A DNA stretch of 64,000 nucleotides from HIMB11 sp965657135 (GTDB taxonomy: Bacteria; Pseudomonadota; Alphaproteobacteria; Rhodobacterales; Rhodobacteraceae): positions 1 to 64,000 of the forward strand of contig CBFHNF010000010.1 of the NCBI GenBank assembly GCA_965657135.1, given 5' to 3'. Below, one piece after another: positions 36,159 through 44,266 of the stretch; within the stretch, counting starts at the first letter, position 1, and each line of letters begins with the position of its first letter. A program made the position numbers and the translations under genes. A model generated the notes under the pieces. The model made no database searches and was not told the DNA's origin. It saw nothing but the letters and a program-made list of their open reading frames with translations.

Positions 36159-36643
36159 TACGTCTAATAACAACCACCTTCGGGGTGGGTTATATGCGCC
36201 CTGCCCCAGGAACTTGGGGGTCGCTTGTGGCATTGCCATTGGGGTGGGCAGTCCACGCAGCGGTTGGGTTGATTGGGTTTCTGATCGTTTGCGTGGTTGT
36301 GTTTGCGTTGGGCTGGTGGGCAACGCGGCAACATACCATCGGCAGCGATGATCATGACCCATCTGAAATCGTGATAGACGAAGTAATCGGTCAATGGATT
36401 GCGCTATTGCCAATTTTTGTCGGCGCTGCGCACATTGGTTCAGATGTGCTTGCCCTCTGGCCCGGATGGCTCTGTGCATTTGTTGGGTTTCGTCTGTTTG
36501 ACATCTGGAAACCCGGGCCTATCGGCTGGGCTGATCGTCGTGGTGACGCGCTAGGCGTCATGCTTGACGATGTTATAGCGGGTACGTTTGCAGCTCTCCT
36601 AGTTGTTGTCCTAGCCGCCATTTCACATAGGGTGCTGATGTGA
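36155..36643 (+). CDS. pgpA: phosphatidylglycerophosphatase A
   Basis: A 162-residue membrane phosphatase for phosphatidylglycerol synthesis. The family motif GVGYMRPAPGTWGSL at the N-terminus, VIDEVIGQW in the middle and GDALGVMLDDVIAG near the end are present, with three to four hydrophobic helices. Overlaps both neighbours by ATGA, so it is part of the isp unit. Confidence 0.93.
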   Translation: MIRLITTTFGVGYMRPAPGTWGSLVALPLGWAVHAAVGLIGFLIVCVVVFALGWWATRQHTIGSDDHDPSEIVIDEVIGQWIALLPIFVGAAHIGSDVLALWPGWLCAFVGFRLFDIWKPGPIGWADRRGDALGVMLDDVIAGTFAALLVVVLAAISHRVLM

Positions 36644-37110
36644 GCCTGGCAAAAGACATCATTAAACACGCAACGGCAACGGGCACCCTAATTGCAACTG
36701 CCGAAAGCTGTACAGGCGGCATGATATCCGCGTCACTCACGGATGTAGCGGGCAGCTCTCGGGTATTGGATCGCGGGTTCGTCGTTTATTCAAATAATGC
36801 CAAAGTCGATATGTTATCTGTCTCTCCCGCCACCTTAGATGCGCATGGCGCTGTATCCGAAGAAACGGCTGCAGAAATGGCCAAGGGCGCATTGCTACAT
36901 TCGCGTGCGACACTTGTGATTTCGGTCACGGGTATCGCGGGACCGGGCGGCTCTGATTTCAAACCAGAGGGACGCGTTTGTTTTGGCATCGCAACCACGA
37001 GCATTGTTGAAACACAGTCAATTGATTTTGGTCCACTGGGACGTTCTGGCGTACGCCAAGCCGCGACACAGCATGCGCTTATGCTACTGATGAAACAGAT
37101 CATGCTTTAG
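36640..37110 (+). CDS. CinA-family nicotinamide-nucleotide amidohydrolase
   Basis: A 156-residue protein equal to the C-terminal (PncC) domain of CinA, which deamidates nicotinamide mononucleotide. Typical motifs: TAESCTGGMISASLTDVAGSS, the YSNNAKVDML segment and TGIAGPGGSDFKPEG. Stand-alone forms of this domain are common in alphaproteobacteria. It is the last gene of the ispD operon. GTG 36640 lies at the ATGA/GTGA overlap with pgpA. Confidence 0.92.
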   Translation: MSLAKDIIKHATATGTLIATAESCTGGMISASLTDVAGSSRVLDRGFVVYSNNAKVDMLSVSPATLDAHGAVSEETAAEMAKGALLHSRATLVISVTGIAGPGGSDFKPEGRVCFGIATTSIVETQSIDFGPLGRSGVRQAATQHALMLLMKQIML

Positions 37111-37266
37111 TTAGACGGCGCATAAAATTTAATCTACGCACAAAATTAAATGCTTATTATTTAATCATTACAAAAATTCTGCACAATTATGCTGCCTAAA
37201 AAACAGGCCAAGCTAGGCAAATTGCACAAAATGCGATTTCTGGGCGCAAATCTTTAGGAGGATAAA

Positions 37267-38448
37267 ATGAACGGAGCTGATACAGCATGGATCATTGTCG
37301 CAACGGCATTGGTTCTGTTTATGACACTGCCTGGCCTTGCGCTATTTTACGGTGGTTTGGTGCGCGCGCGCAACGTGCTGAGTGTGTTTATGCAGGTGTA
37401 TGCGATAGCCTGCCTGATGAGCATTTTGTGGTTGGTCGCCGGCTATTCAATTGCATTTGGTTCGGGCACATCGGGATTTTGGGGCGGTTTGGACAAAATC
37501 TTCCTTCTTGGTGTCGATGCAGAGGCATTGGCAGGCACATTGCCCGAGGTTCTGTTCTTTGCCTTTCAAATGACCTTTGCAATCATCACACCTGCTTTGA
37601 TTGTGGGGGCCTACGTTGAACGCATCAACTTCTCCTTCGTTTTGATCTTCTCAGGCTTGTGGATGTTGTTGTGCTATGCTCCTGTCGTTCACTGGATTTG
37701 GGGCGGTGGCATGATGGCTGACGGTGGTATTTTCGGTGAGGTCGGAACCAAAGACTTTGCAGGCGGTATCGTTGTTCACGAAACAGCAGGTTTGGCAGCC
37801 CTTCTTCTTGCGATGATGTTGGGTCCACGCAAAAATCGCACAACCCCCCCACATAACCCGGGTTACGTGATGATTGGCGCATCCATGCTGTGGGTTGGTT
37901 GGTTTGGTTTCAATGGCGGATCGCAACTTGCCGCAGACGGTGGCGCCGCTATGGCCCTGACTGTGACCCATATATCAGCGGCGACCGCATCCCTAACATG
38001 GGCACTATGGGAAAAAATCAAATATGGAAAAGCATCATTGGTTGGGATCGTAACAGGTACGATCGCAGGTTTGGCATCGATCACACCTGCATCTGGTTTT
38101 GTGGGTCCCATCGAAGCATTGGTTATCGGCGCAGTTGCGGGTGTTCTGTGCCAAGAAGCCGTTAACGTTGTACGTAATACATTAAAAATCGACGATACAT
38201 TGGACGTCTTTGCAGTTCACGGTGTGGGTGGAATTTTCGGAACATTGATGATCGCAGGCTTTGGCTACGGTGCTTGGGTTGCACAAGTTGGCGCATTGAT
38301 CGTTGTGGGTATCTTCACACTGGTTGTGTCATATATCCTAATCAAGGTGACACAGCTTTTCGTTTCACTGCGCGTTGATGCAGAAACCGAAACAAACGGT
38401 CTAGACCTATCTGCACACGGCGAACGTGCCTACGACATGAACAGCTGA
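37267..38448 (+). CDS. amtB: ammonium transporter
   Basis: A 393-residue ammonium channel with about eleven membrane helices, starting MNGADTAWIIVATALVLFM. The twin histidines of the pore are seen in GIVVHETAGLAALLLA and FAVHGVGGIFGTL, and the aspartate/tryptophan recruiting region is typical. TTTAGGAGG precedes the ATG. The usual glnK gene before amtB is absent. It has its own 156-base upstream region and a strong terminator behind it, so it is a single-gene unit. NtrBC control is likely from physiology, not from a recognised site. Confidence 0.94.
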   Translation: MNGADTAWIIVATALVLFMTLPGLALFYGGLVRARNVLSVFMQVYAIACLMSILWLVAGYSIAFGSGTSGFWGGLDKIFLLGVDAEALAGTLPEVLFFAFQMTFAIITPALIVGAYVERINFSFVLIFSGLWMLLCYAPVVHWIWGGGMMADGGIFGEVGTKDFAGGIVVHETAGLAALLLAMMLGPRKNRTTPPHNPGYVMIGASMLWVGWFGFNGGSQLAADGGAAMALTVTHISAATASLTWALWEKIKYGKASLVGIVTGTIAGLASITPASGFVGPIEALVIGAVAGVLCQEAVNVVRNTLKIDDTLDVFAVHGVGGIFGTLMIAGFGYGAWVAQVGALIVVGIFTLVVSYILIKVTQLFVSLRVDAETETNGLDLSAHGERAYDMNS

Positions 38449-38467
38449 TCACGCATGGACATCCGAC

Positions 38468-38498
38468 AAAACGCCCGCCAATTAGGTGGGCGTTTTTT
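38468..38498 (+). terminator. intrinsic terminator after amtB
   Basis: A 12-bp stem AAAACGCCCGCC / GGTGGGCGTTTT (one G-T pair) with loop AATTA and a T run, 20 bases after the amtB stop. The A-rich left side also gives a T run on the minus strand, so it can end the convergent START-domain gene. Confidence 0.93.
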
Positions 38499-38940
38499 AT
38501 GAATAGAGATCTCTCGCTCGGTTTTCAAACGCGCGTACGATGCGTTGCATGGCCTCGTTGAAAACCACACCAATAATCCCCTGCAGCACTATATTTTTGA
38601 ATTCGAAATCCACAAAAAACTCGACTTCGCATCCCTGATCCGTGTCACGAAACGCCCAATTTGATTTCATGTACCGAAACGGGCCGTCCAGATATTCAGT
38701 GTCAATTTTCAAATCATCAGGGTAAAGCACAACACGACTACCAAAGCGTTCGCGAAAGACCTTGAACGAAATCACCAAATCCGCTTCCATCAGCGATGCA
38801 GTGCCCTGTGGTGTTATAGATCGAATGCGTGCAGCCGAACACCACGGCAAAAATTTTGGATAGGCCGCAACATCAGCAACCAAATCATACATTTGCTGCG
38901 CTGAATAATGCAGCGTGCGGGTTTCCGAATGTATAGGCAT
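38497..38940 (-). CDS. Coq10/RatA-like START-domain protein
   Basis: A 147-residue polyketide-cyclase/START fold protein: TLHYSAQQMYDLVADVAAYPKFLPWC at the start and a long C-terminal helix. Family members bind ubiquinone (Coq10) and aid respiration; the enterobacterial relative was described as the RatA toxin. In an alphaproteobacterium, quinone binding is the more likely role. Stand-alone gene, 70 bases from hpt on the other strand. Confidence 0.88.
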   Translation of the reverse strand: MPIHSETRTLHYSAQQMYDLVADVAAYPKFLPWCSAARIRSITPQGTASLMEADLVISFKVFRERFGSRVVLYPDDLKIDTEYLDGPFRYMKSNWAFRDTDQGCEVEFFVDFEFKNIVLQGIIGVVFNEAMQRIVRAFENRARDLYS

Positions 38941-39010
38941 CTCGTTCCTTTTTCGCGTGACACTCCCCCATGAATAGTTAAATTAGATCCTGAATTTCAA
39001 GGGGGGCTCT

Positions 39011-39553
39011 ATGTCGCAGAAGAAATATGTAATCGATCAAATGATTTCTGCCAAATCAATTGCAGCACGGATTGAGGAGTTATCTCATGAAATTTCGTCT
39101 GAATTTTCATCAACCAACAAATTAGTTGTGGTTGGCTTACTACGTGGATCCTTTGTGTTTATCGCGGATTTGGTACGTGAATTAGATTTGCCTGTTGAAG
39201 TCGACTTCTTAGAAGCCTCATCTTATGGCGACGGCATGGAAAGTTCCCGCGAAGTGCGTATTTTAAAAGATTTACGCGGAGCCATCGAAGGACGCGATGT
39301 GTTAGTTGTTGAAGACATCGTTGATACCGGTTTTACACTGAGCCACGTTATCGCACTGCTTCAATCACGCAATCCAGCAAAATTAAAATCCATCGCCTTG
39401 TTGGACAAACCGACACGGCGCGAAGTCGATATTTGTGCCGACTGGATTGGCTTTGAGATTCCAGATGAATTTGTTGTCGGCTATGGCATCGATTATGCGC
39501 AACGAAACCGCAACCTTGGTTACATCGGAAAGGTGCGCTTTATCGAAGACTAG
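39011..39553 (+). CDS. hpt: hypoxanthine phosphoribosyltransferase
   Basis: A 180-residue purine-salvage enzyme that forms IMP or GMP from base and PRPP. The PRPP loop is DVLVVEDIVDTGFTL; the KPTRREVDICADWIGFEIPDEFVVGYG C-terminal segment with base-contacting Lys/Phe and Asp is also present. GGGGGG precedes ATG 39011. The TAG stop shares CTAG with the stop of the convergent RTX gene. Confidence 0.93.
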   Translation: MSQKKYVIDQMISAKSIAARIEELSHEISSEFSSTNKLVVVGLLRGSFVFIADLVRELDLPVEVDFLEASSYGDGMESSREVRILKDLRGAIEGRDVLVVEDIVDTGFTLSHVIALLQSRNPAKLKSIALLDKPTRREVDICADWIGFEIPDEFVVGYGIDYAQRNRNLGYIGKVRFIED

Positions 39554-40482
39554 AGTGCATCCAAAAAGACGTTATCATATTCTTTTAAGTTGACATTAGA
39601 ACTTGAAATAGCAATATCACCCTGCAACTTGGCAACGACATCACCATCCAATCTGATCAGTGTTTCTCCGATTGAATTGTCAATTTCGAACGACATCGAC
39701 GGAACAATCGGGTTTCCCTGACCATCGGTTTGTGGCTGATAATGAAGTGTCAGAGTATCCATATCCTTGTCAAAATCCGTGATCAACACTGGGTCACTGC
39801 TTACATCTCGATACACATAGTTGAACGTATCCACCCCCGTCCCGCCTGTGATCTGGTCGGCATTCGAAAATACGATCGTTTCATCACCTTCACCACCGAT
39901 CAGCGTTTCTGCTGATCCGCGCGAAAAATCTGCAGAACTATCTAAGCGATCCGCGCTCAGCAAATCGTTGCCCATACCACCATCAATGACATCGTTTCCA
40001 CCTCCACCTGCAATGGTATCGGCGCCTTGGCCGCCAAATAAGCTATCTTCACCCGTGTTGCCCTCGATGGAATCATTGCCTGCATCGCCATACATCGTGT
40101 CCGCGCCGCCCAGCCCGTAAAATCGTTCATCACCACTGCCACCATGGGCGTGATAATTTCCGTCAAGCGCGTCAATCGTATCGTTTCCAGCGTCGCCTTC
40201 GAAGTAATCATCCAAAGCGCTCCCAACAAGGCTGTCGTTGCCTGCCATGCCAAACAACGCAACAGAGTCAGAGGATGTCGATGATCCAAGGGTATCATTG
40301 CCTGATGTCCCGGTACGCTCCGCAGCAAAATTTGCCGCCTTGTAACCAGCGTTCTTCGCATCTTCTGGATCAGGATTTTTCACGGCAACGTCATCGTCGT
40401 AATCGGCCTGCCCAAACCCGAGCATATCCAATGACAACCATCCCATTTGCATGGCAAACGCCACCGCAAAAAAACGCAGCAT
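39550..40482 (-). CDS. RTX-type calcium-binding repeat protein
   Basis: A 310-residue protein with a hydrophobic N-terminus (residues 1-22), a short linker and then about ten nonapeptide repeats GGxGxDxhx-like (GMAGNDSLVG, GDAGNDTIDA, GGGGNDVIDG, GGTGVDTFNY) at about 60-225 that fold as a calcium beta-roll. The C-terminal 85 residues (LITDFDKDMDTLTLHYQ...) form a beta-rich cap. RTX proteins are usually exported by type I secretion through a C-terminal signal; the hydrophobic start here suggests an anchored or Sec-exported form instead. No transporter genes are near. Substrate or adhesive role unknown. Confidence 0.85.
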   Translation of the reverse strand: MLRFFAVAFAMQMGWLSLDMLGFGQADYDDDVAVKNPDPEDAKNAGYKAANFAAERTGTSGNDTLGSSTSSDSVALFGMAGNDSLVGSALDDYFEGDAGNDTIDALDGNYHAHGGSGDERFYGLGGADTMYGDAGNDSIEGNTGEDSLFGGQGADTIAGGGGNDVIDGGMGNDLLSADRLDSSADFSRGSAETLIGGEGDETIVFSNADQITGGTGVDTFNYVYRDVSSDPVLITDFDKDMDTLTLHYQPQTDGQGNPIVPSMSFEIDNSIGETLIRLDGDVVAKLQGDIAISSSNVNLKEYDNVFLDAL

Positions 40483-40591
40483 TGCCTAAAATTGCATATT
40501 CCATAACACACCTAAACGCTTGTACTGCGAGTTTTTTAACGCGCCAAGGTTTTTAAATTACGGTGAAATTAGGAAAAAGTTTGGCAAAACC

Positions 40592-41089
40592 CTAGGATTT
40601 ATTCAATTTTGACAACAACCGTTCGCATACATGTGGTGTCACAAACGTGCTAACATCCCCATCAAGCCGCGCGATTTCTTTGACCAGTTTTGAGGCGATT
40701 GCCTGATGCTTTGCTTCGGCCATCAAGAAAACTGTTTCGACAGAACTGTCCATTGCCCGGTTCATCCCGACCATCTGAAATTCATACTCGAAATCCGCCA
40801 CGGCTCGCAATCCGCGCACGATAACTTGTGCACCAACATCATGTGCGCAGTCGATCAAAAGGTTTTCAAAGGGATGCGCAACAATCTCGGTTCCTGTTTC
40901 TGCGGACAATACGGCACATTCCGCCTCGATCATCTCGACTCGTTCTTCTAATGAAAACAGCGGTCCCTTATCCCTATTAATTGCAACGCCAATGACCAGT
41001 CGGTCCACTAACATTGCCCCACGGCGTATGATGTCGATGTGGCCCAATGTGATTGGGTCAAATGTTCCGGGGTATAGTCCAATGCGCAT
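40592..41089 (-). CDS. coaD: pantetheine-phosphate adenylyltransferase
   Basis: A 165-residue enzyme for the penultimate step of coenzyme A synthesis. The nucleotidyl-transferase motif is LYPGTFDPITLGHIDIIRRG (T/HxGH), and RGLRAVADFEYEFQM and the ISSKLVKEIA-like AIASKLVKEIARLDGDVS segment are typical. Single gene with a 60-base gap to the CBS gene upstream. Confidence 0.95.
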   Translation of the reverse strand: MRIGLYPGTFDPITLGHIDIIRRGAMLVDRLVIGVAINRDKGPLFSLEERVEMIEAECAVLSAETGTEIVAHPFENLLIDCAHDVGAQVIVRGLRAVADFEYEFQMVGMNRAMDSSVETVFLMAEAKHQAIASKLVKEIARLDGDVSTFVTPHVCERLLSKLNKS

Positions 41090-41150
41090 AATCAGCCCTG
41101 TCTTCTTTTAGTGGCGACACGCAACTATATTACAAGCGCAATTGCAATAC

Positions 41151-41585
41151 CTAGTAACCCATGATCATGCCCTCTAGGGCATCTTTTTCCATGGCAAGCT
41201 CGGTCATGCGTGCCTTAACCACATCCCCAATCGTCACAATACCCATCAATTTGCCATCCTCGACAACGGGCATGTGTCTGAACCGCTTATCCGTCATTGT
41301 TTTTAAAACTTGATCTGCCGTTGCACCCAACGCACATGTCACTAATTTTGAGGTCATGTGTTTGGATGCCGGATCATGAACGATATCTGCCCCATGCGTA
41401 GCCATGGCTCGCACGATGTCACGTTCTGATAGTATGCCTTGGGCGGTGTCGCCGTTGTTTGAAACAACAACCGAGCCAATTCGGTGTTTGCTGAGGACCT
41501 GTGTAACATCTGCAATACTGGTTTCAGGCGTGACAGAAATTACGCGATCTGTCCCCTTGGATGCTAAAATCTGTTGGACTAACAT
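41151..41585 (-). CDS. CBS-domain pair protein
   Basis: A 144-residue protein made of two CBS motifs (residues about 10-65 and 75-130), e.g. VVSNNGDTAQGILSERDIV and VVEDGKLMGIVTIGDVV, which usually bind adenosine nucleotides and sense energy state. ATG 41585 has GAGGAG upstream; a TTG two codons earlier is not needed. The partner it regulates is unknown. Confidence 0.9.
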   Translation of the reverse strand: MLVQQILASKGTDRVISVTPETSIADVTQVLSKHRIGSVVVSNNGDTAQGILSERDIVRAMATHGADIVHDPASKHMTSKLVTCALGATADQVLKTMTDKRFRHMPVVEDGKLMGIVTIGDVVKARMTELAMEKDALEGMIMGY

Positions 41586-41644
41586 TATCAACTCCTCGCA
41601 ATATTATTACAATAACTATAGCTTGCGGGTAATTTTATTTTCAG

Positions 41645-42541
41645 TCAAGCAAAACGCTCAAGTCGATCAATTTCTTTAGCGATCTCTTTACTAAGTGACT
41701 GTACAAATCTGTTCATCCGCTCAAGCCGTAGATCATCAGCATGACGCACCAGATAAAAGCTGCGTTTGAATACAAAATCGTCTGTTAATATGCGCGTCAA
41801 ATTTGGTGCGAACGGCAGGGCAAAATCATGGACAATGCCAACCCCTGCCTCGCTGCGCAGCCAATTAAATTGTACTGACACCGAATTCGATGCAAGTTGA
41901 ACACGCTCAAGCCCCAGATCCGAAAGATAATCTAATTCTTTATCAAAAATCATATCACCGATGTACCCCACAATCCGGTGACCTGCCAAATCCTGAACCG
42001 AGTTTATCTGAGCATGGGCATCCAAATACTGCCGACTTGCGGCCAGATGCAAACGATAATCACATAGCTTTTGAACACTTAAACGGCCAGATGTCGGGGG
42101 ACTAACGGCGATGGCGACATCTGCCTCACGCTTGGATAGGTTTACAACCCGTGGCAGGGCGACAATTTGAATATCCAGATCTGGATTATCATTGGCGATG
42201 CGCTCACACACCTGTGGCAAAATAAAGTTTGCACAACCATCTGGCGCCCCAATCCTGATTTGACCGCTTAGTGATCCAGTTGCCTGACCTAAATCTTCAT
42301 CAAGTCCACTGATCGCTTGTTCCATGCGCTCTGCATGCGGCATCAATCGTGACCCAGCAACTGTTAAAGCATAGCCTGTGGGAGATTTCGCAAATAAGGG
42401 CGTGCTATAACGCTCTTCCATCCGTGAAATGCGCCTACCCACTGTCGCTGGATCAATTTTTAATCGTTTACCTGCCGCCGATAGCGTTTCATCACGGGCA
42501 ACAGCCAAAAACACACGTAAATCATCCCAATTATGATCCAT
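41645..42541 (-). CDS. LysR-family regulator, probable controller of valine degradation
   Basis: A 298-residue LysR regulator: N-terminal helix-turn-helix (LSAAGKRLKIDPATVGRRISRMEERY) and a substrate-binding-type effector domain. It is divergent from mmsA with 101 bases between start codons that hold an inverted-repeat array. The start MDHNWDDLRVFLAVA at ATG 42541 is normal for the family; the frame extends 22 codons upstream through the operator and was rejected for that. Role in valine catabolism is inferred from position. Confidence 0.88.
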   Translation of the reverse strand: MDHNWDDLRVFLAVARDETLSAAGKRLKIDPATVGRRISRMEERYSTPLFAKSPTGYALTVAGSRLMPHAERMEQAISGLDEDLGQATGSLSGQIRIGAPDGCANFILPQVCERIANDNPDLDIQIVALPRVVNLSKREADVAIAVSPPTSGRLSVQKLCDYRLHLAASRQYLDAHAQINSVQDLAGHRIVGYIGDMIFDKELDYLSDLGLERVQLASNSVSVQFNWLRSEAGVGIVHDFALPFAPNLTRILTDDFVFKRSFYLVRHADDLRLERMNRFVQSLSKEIAKEIDRLERFA

Positions 42542-42549
42542 GATCCTAT

Positions 42550-42609
42550 CCTTGCAAAAATGCAAAACATCTTTGAATACTTTCCTCTTTGCGAAGGGTT
42601 TTTGCAAGG
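42550..42609. promoter_or_regulatory. inverted-repeat operator array between LysR gene and mmsA
   Basis: CCTTGCAAAAA (42550-42560) and its exact inverted copy TTTTTGCAAGG (42599-42609) flank about 38 bases. The left arm is also part of a local palindrome TTGCA-AAAA-TGCAA (42552-42565), close to the LysR T-N11-A pattern, and a third related palindrome CTTTGCGAAG lies at 42587-42596. The array begins 8 bases from the LysR start codon and ends 33 bases before mmsA, fitting shared control of both genes. Confidence 0.75.
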
Positions 42610-42642
42610 GTATGTTGATTCAAATTCTCAGAGAGGTGCATT

Positions 42643-44142
42643 ATGCAAGAATTGACTCATTACATTGGCGGCGAACACGTCAAAGGCACATCTGGCCGTT
42701 TCGCAGATGTTTTCAACCCGGCAACAGGAGAAGTCCAAGCCAAAGTACCCCTGGCAAACGCGGATGAAATGGCACACGCTGTCGCAATCGCGGCCGAAGC
42801 ACAGGTTGCATGGGGCAAGGTCAACCCACAACGCCGCGCGCGCGTGATGATGAAGTTTGTCGATTTGCTAAACCGCGATATGGACAAATTGGCGGAGGCG
42901 TTAAGCCGTGAACACGGCAAAACCATCCCCGATGCCAAAGGCGACGTTCAGCGTGGCCTAGAAGTGGTGGAATACTGCATCGGTGCACCTCAGATGCTAA
43001 AGGGTGAATTCACCGACAGCGCCGGGCCAGGCATTGACATGTATTCAATGAAGCAGGCGTTGGGCGTTACCGCTGGGATCACACCATTTAACTTTCCTGC
43101 GATGATCCCAATGTGGATGTTTGCCCCAGCAATCGCATGTGGAAACGCATTTATCCTTAAACCTTCAGAGCGCGATCCATCTGTGCCGCTTATGCTGGCT
43201 GAATTGATGGAAGAAGCTGGCCTGCCGAAAGGAATTCTGCAGGTCGTGAATGGCGATAAAGTAGCCGTTGATGCGATCTTGGATCACGATGTCATTCAAT
43301 CCGTTGGCTTTGTTGGATCAACACCTATTGCGGAATATATTTACGGACGTGGTTGCGCGAATGGAAAGCGTGTTCAGTGTTTTGGTGGCGCGAAAAACCA
43401 CATGATCGTTATGCCCGATGCTGACATGGATCAGGCGGCAGACGCACTGGTTGGTGCAGGTTATGGCGCAGCGGGCGAACGCTGCATGGCGATTTCAGTG
43501 GCCGTACCTGTTGGCGAAGAAACCGCAGATCGTTTGATAGAGGCCTTGGTGCCGCGCATCGAAAAGCTTAAGGTTGGGCCATACACAGCGGGCGATGATG
43601 TGGATTATGGCCCCGTTGTCACAGCAGCGGCAAAACAAAACATCCTAGGTCTCGTGCAAAGCGGGATTGATCAGGGGGCGAAATTGGTGGTCGACGGCCG
43701 TGATTTCAGCCTTCAGGGGTATGAAGACGGTTTCTTTGTCGGGGCGCATTTGTTCGACAACGTCACGCCAGACATGGATATCTATAAGAAAGAAATCTTT
43801 GGCCCTGTTCTGTCAACTGTTCGTGCGGGCAGCTATGAAGAGGCGATTGGCCTTGCTATGGATCACGAATACGGAAACGGCACGGCAATCTTTACCCGTG
43901 ACGGCGACACCGCGCGCGATTTTGCACAGCGCATCAACATCGGTATGGTCGGGATCAACGTGCCGATCCCTGTGCCATTGGCCTACCACACATTCGGTGG
44001 ATGGAAAAAATCCGCATTTGGGGATTTGAACCAACACGGTCCAGATGCGTTCAAATTCTATACGCGCACGAAAACCGTCACATCACGTTGGCCATCTGGC
44101 ATCAAAGAAGGTGGCGAATTTAACTTTAAGGCAATGGACTGA
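42643..44142 (+). CDS. mmsA: methylmalonate-semialdehyde dehydrogenase (CoA-acylating)
   Basis: A 499-residue aldehyde dehydrogenase that turns methylmalonate semialdehyde plus CoA into propionyl-CoA, in valine and thymine breakdown. It starts THYIGGEHVKGTSGRFADVFNPATGE; catalytic Cys is in AAGERCMAIS; NAD-loop VGFVGSTPIAEYIY and GITPFNFPAMIPMWM are typical of the family. GAGAGG precedes the ATG. First gene of the valine operon; a hairpin follows it before the acyl-CoA dehydrogenase gene. Confidence 0.95.
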   Translation: MQELTHYIGGEHVKGTSGRFADVFNPATGEVQAKVPLANADEMAHAVAIAAEAQVAWGKVNPQRRARVMMKFVDLLNRDMDKLAEALSREHGKTIPDAKGDVQRGLEVVEYCIGAPQMLKGEFTDSAGPGIDMYSMKQALGVTAGITPFNFPAMIPMWMFAPAIACGNAFILKPSERDPSVPLMLAELMEEAGLPKGILQVVNGDKVAVDAILDHDVIQSVGFVGSTPIAEYIYGRGCANGKRVQCFGGAKNHMIVMPDADMDQAADALVGAGYGAAGERCMAISVAVPVGEETADRLIEALVPRIEKLKVGPYTAGDDVDYGPVVTAAAKQNILGLVQSGIDQGAKLVVDGRDFSLQGYEDGFFVGAHLFDNVTPDMDIYKKEIFGPVLSTVRAGSYEEAIGLAMDHEYGNGTAIFTRDGDTARDFAQRINIGMVGINVPIPVPLAYHTFGGWKKSAFGDLNQHGPDAFKFYTRTKTVTSRWPSGIKEGGEFNFKAMD

Positions 44143-44151
44143 CCTCACATT

Positions 44152-44177
44152 GGGGCGTCGCGATGCGCCGCCCCTTT
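44152..44177 (+). terminator. possible attenuating hairpin inside the valine operon
   Basis: GGGGCG pairs with CGCCCC over an inner GCG/CGC stem, followed by only TTT. It lies 10 bases after the mmsA stop and about 93 before the next gene. The weak T run suggests partial termination or mRNA 3'-end protection that would raise mmsA over downstream genes. Confidence 0.5.
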
Positions 44178-44266
44178 CACAGATATATATGGGGTCGCGT
44201 GCTGAAATACCCCTGCAACATTTCAGACCGAGACTGACCAAGTTTTAAAACACAGGATACCGCATC

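Noticed and set aside
37111..37266. NtrC binding site before amtB
   Set aside because: TGCACAA-like words occur, but no convincing dyad can be seen, so only physiology would support it.
39900..40300. Periodic repeats that could suggest a CRISPR-like or satellite array
   Set aside because: The period matches nine-codon RTX repeats in an open reading frame, with degenerate DNA and conserved protein pattern.
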